Origin: Fuerstiella sp.
GTDB taxonomy: Bacteria; Planctomycetota; Planctomycetia; Planctomycetales; Planctomycetaceae
Assembly (NCBI GenBank): GCA_029245955.1
Contig: JAQWOH010000038.1
Coordinates: forward strand, 1 to 64,000
Direction of reading: 5' to 3'
Length of the DNA stretch: 64,000 nt
Below the pieces are notes generated by a model. That model was not told where the DNA came from and did not search any database. It saw only the letters and a list, made by a program, of their open reading frames with translations. Position 1 is the stretch's first letter. Each line of letters starts with the position of its first letter. Below are positions 1-7,797 of this stretch, piece after piece. The position numbers were made by a program, and so were the translations under genes.

Positions 1-662
1 CCCGATTCCGCAAATGTCAAGTCGCAATTAGCGAACACGAGAAAAAACTCTATACCTCAGACGTGCTCACTCAATGGCGACCGTCTATCGAACATACTAA
101 ACAAACTCCTGGCGGAAACAACCTGGGGGTTTCCGTGACTGGGCGCATTCACATTCAATGAAGCAAACGCCTGGCTCAGACCTGGTTTGAGGTTTTGGTT
201 GCGCGCCAAGGTCGACAACCCCGGTAGCAGATGTGCTGACAAGTTTGCGCGCTCATGACGAACCGTCATGAGTTAGTAACCAGCAACGCGAAATACGTGC
301 GTTTGTTGGCTCTGATCGAGACGTGACCTCATAGCAATCGCTGGTCGAATCGCTTGAATTGCGACAGGAAATGCAGCAGCTGATGACGCCTGACGACATG
401 CTGGAACCGCAACAACAATCAGCCGGACAACCGTAACAACAACAACGGTTTCCGTGTGGCGAGCACTTTGCGACAGACGGTCTGTCTGTCCTGCCGGAAT
501 CCGGCGGTTGCTGCGTGTATGCGTGGCCCCGTCAGAGCGTAGACGCCACGTCCTGCAGTCGATGATTCACAGTGTGACACTGGAGTTTGAGCAGACGGAA
601 AAGAATGGCCGTACCTTCAGCAAGCTGAAAGGCGGCGTTATCGAGTTGTCTAATGCTGTAAT
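1..662. other. Region without a convincing gene
   Basis: I see no credible coding sequence here; open frames are short and match no family I know. A perfect inverted repeat, CTCATGACG-aac-CGTCATGAG, lies at 252-272. A short stretch near 345-435 reads in one frame as a glutamine-rich tail ending in a stop. It could be the worn end of a gene that starts outside the window. Confidence 0.4.
252..272. repeat. Perfect 9-bp inverted repeat
   Basis: Two 9-base arms are separated by 3 bases. There is no T-run on either side, so a terminator is unlikely. It could be a protein-binding site, but no gene starts next to it. Confidence 0.5.
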
Positions 663-736
663 TCGGGACGACAAGATTTGAACTTGCGACCTCTGCACCC
701 CCAGTGCAGCGCTCTACCAGGCTGAGCCACGTCCCG
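663..736 (-). tRNA. tRNA-Pro (anticodon GGG)
   Basis: Read on the minus strand, the 74-base sequence folds as a cloverleaf. The acceptor arms CGGGACG and CGTCCCG pair perfectly and the discriminator base is A. The D-arm contains the usual AGCCTGGTAGAGC pattern, and the T-arm contains GTTCAAATC. The anticodon stem CTGCA/TGCAG encloses the loop CTGGGGG, giving anticodon GGG, which reads CCC/CCU proline codons. The encoded sequence lacks 3' CCA. The 3' end points left, away from the peptidase-helicase pair, so any island inserted at this tRNA would lie to the left. Confidence 0.95.
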
Positions 737-1111
737 TGGTAATGTTTTTGCGGCCCTGCGGCCTTCTCTGGTTCCTGCATGCCAGCCGGACTTCTCGCAG
801 GACATCGTTACTGTAACTCCGTTTCTGACTCATTCAAGTCCTACGGTGGTTCTGCCGTCCGGCGGAGGATTTCGATTTTCATCTGGTATATTGGCGCCGA
901 CATCGCTTTGGCAGTTTCTTGTCGCCGTGGAGACGCACAGGAGATTGTGTTCAGATCGCGGAACGTCCCCGTTATTGCATGGAATCTCACAGTATCCCGT
1001 GTTCTGTGTCCGTCGGCGCTGCATATTCGCGTTCTGTCTTCAGATCGCTTCAGCGGCCGTATTCGTCTGTTGCCTTCTGTACAGGCTGTGGGTCGGTATC
1101 ATGCCGGGACC

Positions 1112-2359
1112 ATGGAGAGTGAATCGGAAAAATCACAGAATCGACAACCGCAGGACATCGGTCCAGCGGTTGTTGTGCCGGCGTATCATCAGTCGTTGTT
1201 GAACTACCTGAAGAAGGATGAGGCGGAACTCTGGCAGTGGTTCTCGTCGCACTGTGTCCGGACGGAAGGTGCAGAGACTGTTCGCCTGGAACTACTAAAA
1301 ACGGCTTATCGCATCGGACGGGATACGGCTGCTGAGCTGTACAGTCTGGTTGACGTGGCTGTTGATGGGATGGGACTGTCGTGCCCCGTGACCGTATATC
1401 AGGCACAGAATGCGACAGGGCTGAATGCATCGCTGGCGTGGTTGCCGCACGAGGCCCACGTTGTTTTTCACGGGCCGGTTCAGGAATCACTGACGAATGA
1501 TGAGTTGTTGGCCCTGCTCGTACACGAGTTGGCCCACCACGAATTGTTGTCAATTCAGGACAGCGAGTTCCTGATTGTGGAGCAGATTCTGACGGCCATG
1601 ATCGCTGATGCGGCTGCCGACAATCCTCATGACAGAACGTTGCGCAATTATCATTTGTACACCGAACTTCACTGTGATCGCCGTGCGCTGCAGGTTACGG
1701 ACAGTCTGGAGTCCTGTGTCAGTATGCTGGTCAAGATGGAGACGGGGTTGAAGGATGTCAGCGGGGCGGCCTATATCGAGCAGGCGAACGAGGTCCTGGC
1801 GACGGGACCGACCAGCAGCGACGGTGTCACTCATCCGGAAATGTTTATTCGAGCCAAAGCCCTGCAGCTGTGGCGCGACGAACCGACTCATTCGGGTCGG
1901 ACTCTGCAGTCATTCGTGGAGGGACCGCTGGCCCTGCGGCACATGGACCTGCTGCGGCAACGCAGGGTGACAGAGCTGACAATGACGTTTCTGCAGCGGT
2001 ACCTGCGGCACGAATGGCTTCAGACGGATCTGGTGATGGGGCACGCGAAACGCTTCTTTGGAGATTTTTGTCCGCCGGATACAGACACCGATGCAACAGC
2101 CCTGAATACCTCCTTGAGTGAGTGCGATGCACAACTGAGAAGTTACTTCTGCTACCTGTTGCTTGATTTCGTAACGTGCGACGCGGATCTGGAGGAAGCA
2201 CCTCTGGCAGCTGCAATTCTGTTTGTGCAGAAAGTGGGGATGGCTGACCAGTTCCGTGTCCTGGTGAGGAAGGAACTGAAACTGTCGAAACGGCTGCTGC
2301 AGAAGGTTGAAAAGGACGCCGCAAAGATCGTACGCCAGGCGGAAAAGGAGTTCGTCTGA
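1112..2359 (+). CDS. M48-like zinc metallopeptidase, partner of the downstream helicase
   Basis: The protein is 415 residues if it starts at this ATG; the frame stays open upstream to about 779, so the start is uncertain. The zinc site is clear: HELAHH at residues 138-143 (HExxH) and a downstream ELHCD at 185-189 that fits the ExxxD glutamate ligand of M48 peptidases. I see no strong membrane segments, unlike HtpX or Ste24, so it is probably cytoplasmic. The stop codon overlaps the ATG of the next gene by one base (TGATG), which implies translational coupling and a shared function. The C-terminal half (about 200-415) is helical and charged, with no family I can name. Target and trigger are unknown; proteolytic activity is inferred from the motifs only. 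Confidence 0.75.
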   Translation: MESESEKSQNRQPQDIGPAVVVPAYHQSLLNYLKKDEAELWQWFSSHCVRTEGAETVRLELLKTAYRIGRDTAAELYSLVDVAVDGMGLSCPVTVYQAQNATGLNASLAWLPHEAHVVFHGPVQESLTNDELLALLVHELAHHELLSIQDSEFLIVEQILTAMIADAAADNPHDRTLRNYHLYTELHCDRRALQVTDSLESCVSMLVKMETGLKDVSGAAYIEQANEVLATGPTSSDGVTHPEMFIRAKALQLWRDEPTHSGRTLQSFVEGPLALRHMDLLRQRRVTELTMTFLQRYLRHEWLQTDLVMGHAKRFFGDFCPPDTDTDATALNTSLSECDAQLRSYFCYLLLDFVTCDADLEEAPLAAAILFVQKVGMADQFRVLVRKELKLSKRLLQKVEKDAAKIVRQAEKEFV

Positions 2360-5300
2360 TGAAGCCTTTTCAGGAATTTCTGCGCGGGCAGGTTGAGTAC
2401 GGCGGATTTAGCACGGAAGACGTGCTGTTGTCGTTCTTGCCGCTGATGCGACAGGTGATTACGACTCATCAGAAGGATCTCGTTGCACCACTGGAAGGGC
2501 TTGACAGTCTGTCCGTGAACGGCACTCGGATTTTTTACTCTGCTGACGATGGGTGTGAGGAACGCCGAAATCTGAGTTCGGTGCGTCGAATGCTGAACCC
2601 TGTGTCACGCGGAGTGGACGTTGTGGGGCAGAGCCGGGTGGTCCTTGACGTGGACGTCGGCGGGCAACGGTATGAAAGCACCGATGTCACCACTGAGAAT
2701 GAAGACGTGCAGCGACCGGCATTCAGGTCGGGCTACATTTGCTGGGAGCACATGTTTGACCACCACGATCCGGCGACAGACGTGTTCAGTCTGGGACTGA
2801 TTCTGGCGAGTCTGTCGTGTGGGCTGGATCTGGCCGACAGAGACGACCATGAGCGATTTGTCGCCAACAGGACGAATCTGTTTCGCGTTAACCCTGCTCT
2901 GCATCCGGTATTTGCCAGGGCCATTCGCGTGATGACGGAGCTTGACCGTCACGAGCGACCTCAGGATCTGCCGGCGCTGCTGGTCACGCTGGAGAACTAT
3001 CGAGATCAGGAAGTTGACTTCGACACCGACCTTGCCAGCGATCAGCATTCTGAGGGCACGGACCGGCCGGGGAGGCGTCAGCTTATTCTCGGAAAACTGC
3101 AGCAGCGACTGTTCGAGATTAACCGTAGAAACCGTCTGCTTCAGTTCCGAACCACGATGCAGACAGTAAATCTGACGCATTCATCCATTCCATTGATGTT
3201 TGACGTAGCGCATGTGCGATCGGATCAGGTGCTGACCTGGGACGGGACATTTCGAGGTGAGGTGCTGAAGCAAAAAGCCGTTTCTTTAAATCGTCATCTA
3301 AACTTTCGTGAGGCTGTTTATCTGCCAGGCACTCTGGATCGCATTCGTGTGGAGGCTCGACGTGATGAGAAAGAATACGGCTTTGCGCAGTTGAGACTCA
3401 TTGTCTGTTTTCTGCGGTGGGCCGACTTGAAATCAAAGCCGGTTGAGCGATACGAGTCACCGCTGTTGTTGCTGCCGGTGAAGCTGGATGTGAAGAAAGG
3501 CATCCACGACCGGTATTCATTAACAGCGGTCGACACCGTTGCCGAAGTAAATCCGGTCGTTCGCTATCAGTTCGAGCAGCTTTACGACATCCGCCTTCCC
3601 GAACATGTTGATCTCGCAGGAAACGGGCTCGACGAATTTTTCGGGCAGATGAAACGGGACGTTACCTTCAGTGACGCCACGGTGAATCTGGCTCGTGTCG
3701 ACAAGCCTCGTATCGAACTGATTCACGAAAAAGCCCGTCGCAGGCTGGATCAGTATCGGCGTCGAGCCCGCCTGTCGGGGCGTGGGATCCGTCAGTTCAT
3801 GGATCTGGACTACAGTTACGATTCCATCAATTACCATCCGCTGGGCCTGCGGATTTTTGAGGAATTCATCACTCCCGCACGGACTCACCTGGAAGAAGTG
3901 ATTGCACAGCCCCCTGCTGCGAATGTCAGACCCCATGCAACTCCGCCGACGCCCACAGGTGAAACTGTTGTGGAAGCGGAACAGGAATTCTATCACGTAC
4001 GTCGCGAACTGGATGACAATCCATACAATTGGGAATTTGATCTGTGCAGTGTGACGCTGGCGAATCTGAAGTACCGTCGCATGTCTCTGGTGCGGGACTA
4101 TACTCAGCTGGTGGCCGACAATACGGAGAACGCAGCCTTCGAGGCCACGTTTTCAATAACTCCGGCCGACCGTCAGTCACAGGAAGAAGAGACGCTTCCG
4201 CTGAATGAACGTTTTCATGTTGTACCGTGTGACCCCACGCAGACGAAGGCGATTGCACACGCGCGCAGCGGCGACAGTTACATTATTCAGGGGCCGCCGG
4301 GCACAGGTAAGTCTCAGACGATCGCTAATTTGATCGCGGACTACGTTGTGCGTGGCCAGCGTGTTTTGTTCGTATGCGAGAAACGAGCCGCCATTGATGT
4401 GGTGTACCATCGCCTGAAGCAGCAGGGTCTGCATGAACTGTGTTGTCTGATTCACGATTCTCAGTCCGACAAAAAACAGTTTGTGATGGATCTGAAGCAG
4501 ACGTACGAGACGTTTCTGGCAGAGGCCGGCCGACCCCGTGATCACCAGGTGATCAATCGTCAGAAGCTGCTGACGACTCTGGCAACCGAACTCAAACCGT
4601 TGGGAGACTTTAACGCAGCCATGATCTCGACGCCGGAGGCAGCGGGGGGAACCCTGCGGTCTCTGCTGGACCGCCTGCTCGAACTTCGGTCTGAGATGCC
4701 CGCACTGACGCCACGTGAATGGGAACGGATTCCGGCGTTTGCAGACTGGAGAGAAAATGTCACCAATCTGGCTGAGTTTTCCAGACGACTGAAGCCGCTG
4801 CAGCCTGACGGGATTCTTGCGAACCACGCGCTGTGTCTGCTGAGTGCTGACGTTGCGGACGCGGACCACCCTGTGGAATTGGTGACTGATTGTCTGCACG
4901 ACTCACGGTCATTGATTGACGATCTGCGGCATGCGATCGATGAACTGGATCTTCCGTCGGAGATCACAACCAGTCTGCAACAGCTGGACGAGGCCGTCAA
5001 GTACGCTGAACATGCCGCATTTCTGGCTCAGCACGACCTGCTGGAATTACTGGATCCGGAAACAGCGACCGCCAGGGACTTTGCGAAGCGGCTGAAAAAA
5101 CTGGCAAGTTGTGACAGAGCGGTTGAGAAAGCTCAGAAGCGAACGGTCCACTGGAAAGAAAAGCTTTCGTCCGATGATACTCGCCTGGCGCTGCTGACAG
5201 TGCGGCGTTTTGAAAAGTCACCGTTGTGCGTGTTCAAGCCGTCATGGTGGCGCATGCGTCAGGTTCTGAATTCCAGTTACGAGTTTTCTGCACACGCAGT

Positions 5301-7527
5301 GAAGCCGACATGGTCGGACATTCTGGAGCAACTGGATTACGAACACGAAAAACTGGCGGCCAGGTATGACGTGGCTACGGAGATCAGTGACGAGTTTTCG
5401 ATATACCTGGACTTTGATGTGTTCTATCGGGATCTGATGGCGTTGCGGGAATCACTGGAACGTCAGCCGGGACCTATTCAGAGTCTGAACCGGTTTGTGC
5501 TGGCGCGCCCGGCGGGCGTACGGATTCTGCAGACGATCGCCGACGTCAGGCCGCAGATGGACCAACTTGTTCTGACGCTTGACCGATTTCTGGATGGTTA
5601 CGAATACCAGTCTCTGGCCGACTTAAGGCAGAGCATTACCGTCCTGAGCGAGAGTCTGGATGAATTGCCGGATTATCTGCACTGTCTGGCGTCGTTGAAG
5701 CCCATGCCGGCATCGGTGACCTCAGTAATTCGTGCACTGTCCCTGACGTTAACGCAACTGGAAGCTGCCTCCGCCGAACGCACGCTGCAATTGGTTTATC
5801 GTGACGACCGCGAACTGGCTCGATACGACGGCAGTGTCCGTGAGCAGCAGTTGGAACGGATTGCCACGATCACCGACCGCTGGCTGCGGATTAATGCGGC
5901 TGTCGTCAGGGAATCTGTGCGTCAGCGTTTTGTCGATCACGTGGATTTGTCTGCAAAGCCTGCGGCTCAACTGCAGCCTTCGCAGAAAGAGTTCAAGAAA
6001 TCGTACAATCGAGGTCGCCGAAGCGTCGAACACGAATTCGGCAAGTCCATGCGATACAAGTCGATTCGGGATCTGGCGGCTGGTGACTCGGGGCTGGTGA
6101 TTCGCGATTTGAAGCCTGTGTGGCTGATGAGTCCGCTGAGTGTTTCGGATACCCTTCCATTGACTTCCCACCATTTTAACGTGGTGATCTTCGATGAAGC
6201 CAGCCAGGTGACTCTGGAAGAGGCCATCCCGTCGTTGTTTCGTGCCGAGCAGACGATTGTCGTTGGCGACGAGATGCAGCTGCCACCGACGAGTTTCTTT
6301 GCTTCCAAACGCGACGATGATGACGACGACCTGACCATTGAGGAGCAGGGTGAGCTCGTCCAGTATGATCTGAACAGCAGCAGCTTTCTGAATCATGCTG
6401 CGCGGAACCTGCCGTCGCGGATGCTGGGCTGGCATTATCGCAGTCGTGCGGAATCACTGATCAGCTTCTCCAACCACGCCTTTTACAGCGGACGACTGCT
6501 GACTGTGCCTGAGGAACACCTGGCTACTGAACGTCGGCAGGAAATTTTGATTGATGCACCGGAAGATGGCGGGACATCGGCCGCGGCCCTGCTAAACCGC
6601 CCTGTTAGTTTTCATTTTCTGAAGAACGGTGTTTACAGCAAGCGACGCAACAAGCCGGAAGCTGAGTATATCGCTCAGTTGGTGCGGCAGCTACTAAGCG
6701 ATGAGGCAGATCATACGATCGGAATCGTCGCATTCTCTGAGGCACAACAGCAGGAAATTGAAGGCGCTCTGCGATCGCTGGCTGACGACGATTCCGATTT
6801 CGGCGAGTTACTGGATGCCGAACTGGAACGAGAAGAAGACGGTCAGTTCAGTGGGCTGATCGTGAAGAATCTGGAGAATATTCAGGGGGACGAACGCGAT
6901 ATTATTATCATGAGTGTCTGCTATGGGCCGGATCCCGAGGGGAAGACGCGAATGAATTTCGGCCCCATCAATATGTCCGGTGGCGAAAAGCGACTGAACG
7001 TGGCGTTTTCGCGAGCCAAACATTTTATGGCACTGGTAACGTCGATGAGGTCGTCAGCCATTACCAACGATTATAATGACGGTGCCGGCTGTTTGAAGAA
7101 CTACCTGCGCTACGCTGAGGCCTGCTGTGCCGGGCAGTCTGAAACGGTTGCCACCGTGCTGCAAAGTCTGAGTGGCCGCGATGAGACCGCACTGTGGCCT
7201 ACAGACGATGTGGAGGTTCTGGTGCAGCAGATTGCTCGCGAGCTAAACGTTCGCGGCTTCGAAGTGGACCTGAATGTGGGGCAGTCGCACTTCCGCTGCG
7301 ATCTGGCCATCCGTCGTGCAGGTGACGAGCAGTACCGTCTGGGAGTCCTGGTCGACAGTCGACTGTGGTATCGGCAGTCCGATCTGCTGGAACGGGAATT
7401 GTTCAAACCGCAACTGCTGAAAGCCTTTGGCTGGAATGTCTGTGTTGTCCTGGCCCGCGACTGGTACCACAGCAAAGACGCCGTGCTGGAATCGCTGGAG
7501 ATAATGCTGACGCACAATTCAGTTTAG
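2359..7527 (+). CDS. Kinase-like/DUF4011/SF1 helicase/nuclease-like multidomain protein
   Basis: This is a 1722-residue protein. Residues about 30-220 resemble a Ser/Thr kinase C-lobe (the segment around DVFSLGLILASL), but there is no recognisable HRD, DFG or ATP-binding N-lobe. A DUF4011-type region starts near 235 (KLQQRLFEINRRNRLLQF). The SF1 helicase core shows Walker A GPPGTGKS at 645-652, DEAS at 1279-1282, GDEMQLPP near 1303-1310, GWHYRSR near 1357-1363, QGDERD near 1509-1514 and AFSRAK near 1555. A long helical insert separates Walker A from Walker B. The last 100 residues resemble the DUF559/Vsr-like PD-(D/E)XK fold, with CDLAI, LVDSR and a C-terminal GWNVCVVLARDW. DUF4011 helicases and kinase-helicase fusions such as Mokosh MkoA are linked to phage defence, and this pair may belong to that group. 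Helicase assignment is firm; nuclease activity and function are inferred. Confidence 0.85.
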   Translation: MKPFQEFLRGQVEYGGFSTEDVLLSFLPLMRQVITTHQKDLVAPLEGLDSLSVNGTRIFYSADDGCEERRNLSSVRRMLNPVSRGVDVVGQSRVVLDVDVGGQRYESTDVTTENEDVQRPAFRSGYICWEHMFDHHDPATDVFSLGLILASLSCGLDLADRDDHERFVANRTNLFRVNPALHPVFARAIRVMTELDRHERPQDLPALLVTLENYRDQEVDFDTDLASDQHSEGTDRPGRRQLILGKLQQRLFEINRRNRLLQFRTTMQTVNLTHSSIPLMFDVAHVRSDQVLTWDGTFRGEVLKQKAVSLNRHLNFREAVYLPGTLDRIRVEARRDEKEYGFAQLRLIVCFLRWADLKSKPVERYESPLLLLPVKLDVKKGIHDRYSLTAVDTVAEVNPVVRYQFEQLYDIRLPEHVDLAGNGLDEFFGQMKRDVTFSDATVNLARVDKPRIELIHEKARRRLDQYRRRARLSGRGIRQFMDLDYSYDSINYHPLGLRIFEEFITPARTHLEEVIAQPPAANVRPHATPPTPTGETVVEAEQEFYHVRRELDDNPYNWEFDLCSVTLANLKYRRMSLVRDYTQLVADNTENAAFEATFSITPADRQSQEEETLPLNERFHVVPCDPTQTKAIAHARSGDSYIIQGPPGTGKSQTIANLIADYVVRGQRVLFVCEKRAAIDVVYHRLKQQGLHELCCLIHDSQSDKKQFVMDLKQTYETFLAEAGRPRDHQVINRQKLLTTLATELKPLGDFNAAMISTPEAAGGTLRSLLDRLLELRSEMPALTPREWERIPAFADWRENVTNLAEFSRRLKPLQPDGILANHALCLLSADVADADHPVELVTDCLHDSRSLIDDLRHAIDELDLPSEITTSLQQLDEAVKYAEHAAFLAQHDLLELLDPETATARDFAKRLKKLASCDRAVEKAQKRTVHWKEKLSSDDTRLALLTVRRFEKSPLCVFKPSWWRMRQVLNSSYEFSAHAVKPTWSDILEQLDYEHEKLAARYDVATEISDEFSIYLDFDVFYRDLMALRESLERQPGPIQSLNRFVLARPAGVRILQTIADVRPQMDQLVLTLDRFLDGYEYQSLADLRQSITVLSESLDELPDYLHCLASLKPMPASVTSVIRALSLTLTQLEAASAERTLQLVYRDDRELARYDGSVREQQLERIATITDRWLRINAAVVRESVRQRFVDHVDLSAKPAAQLQPSQKEFKKSYNRGRRSVEHEFGKSMRYKSIRDLAAGDSGLVIRDLKPVWLMSPLSVSDTLPLTSHHFNVVIFDEASQVTLEEAIPSLFRAEQTIVVGDEMQLPPTSFFASKRDDDDDDLTIEEQGELVQYDLNSSSFLNHAARNLPSRMLGWHYRSRAESLISFSNHAFYSGRLLTVPEEHLATERRQEILIDAPEDGGTSAAALLNRPVSFHFLKNGVYSKRRNKPEAEYIAQLVRQLLSDEADHTIGIVAFSEAQQQEIEGALRSLADDDSDFGELLDAELEREEDGQFSGLIVKNLENIQGDERDIIIMSVCYGPDPEGKTRMNFGPINMSGGEKRLNVAFSRAKHFMALVTSMRSSAITNDYNDGAGCLKNYLRYAEACCAGQSETVATVLQSLSGRDETALWPTDDVEVLVQQIARELNVRGFEVDLNVGQSHFRCDLAIRRAGDEQYRLGVLVDSRLWYRQSDLLERELFKPQLLKAFGWNVCVVLARDWYHSKDAVLESLEIMLTHNSV

Positions 7528-7625
7528 TGCAGGCTGTCAGCCGCATTGGGAAGACATTCGGAATCTGATGCGTTCAACGCTGTATCAGTTCGGTGACAAC
7601 ATCACTGCCGGAAGAGCGTGTCGTG

Positions 7626-7658
7626 AGGTCTCGGCCTGCAGACTGTGAGCTGAGACCT
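7626..7658. terminator. Inverted repeat after the helicase gene, possible terminator
   Basis: AGGTCTC(g)GC pairs with GC(t)GAGACCT across a loop of about 13 bases, roughly 100 bases past the helicase stop codon. No T-tract follows, so this is only a possible terminator. Confidence 0.3.
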
Positions 7659-7797
7659 TACGAATGGCTGCCCTGAAAAAACACTGCAGTCAATGATTGT
7701 ACAGGGTTTGATAAACGTGTCATGATATCACCAGCGACACCATGGACGCGCGAGCGTTGCAGCCTTATGTATTTCCTTCCGCAGTAAAGCCTTGCTC

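Noticed and set aside
454-681. Short plus-strand frame before the tRNA as a gene
   Set aside because: It runs into the tRNA, has no ribosome-binding site and no recognisable similarity.
779-1111. N-terminal extension of the M48-like peptidase
   Set aside because: The extra 111 residues look random, cysteine- and arginine-rich; similarity-like sequence starts after ATG 1112.
663-7527. tRNA-borne genomic island containing the peptidase-helicase pair
   Set aside because: The tRNA 3' end points away from the pair, no integrase is present and I found no copy of the tRNA 3' end on the right side.
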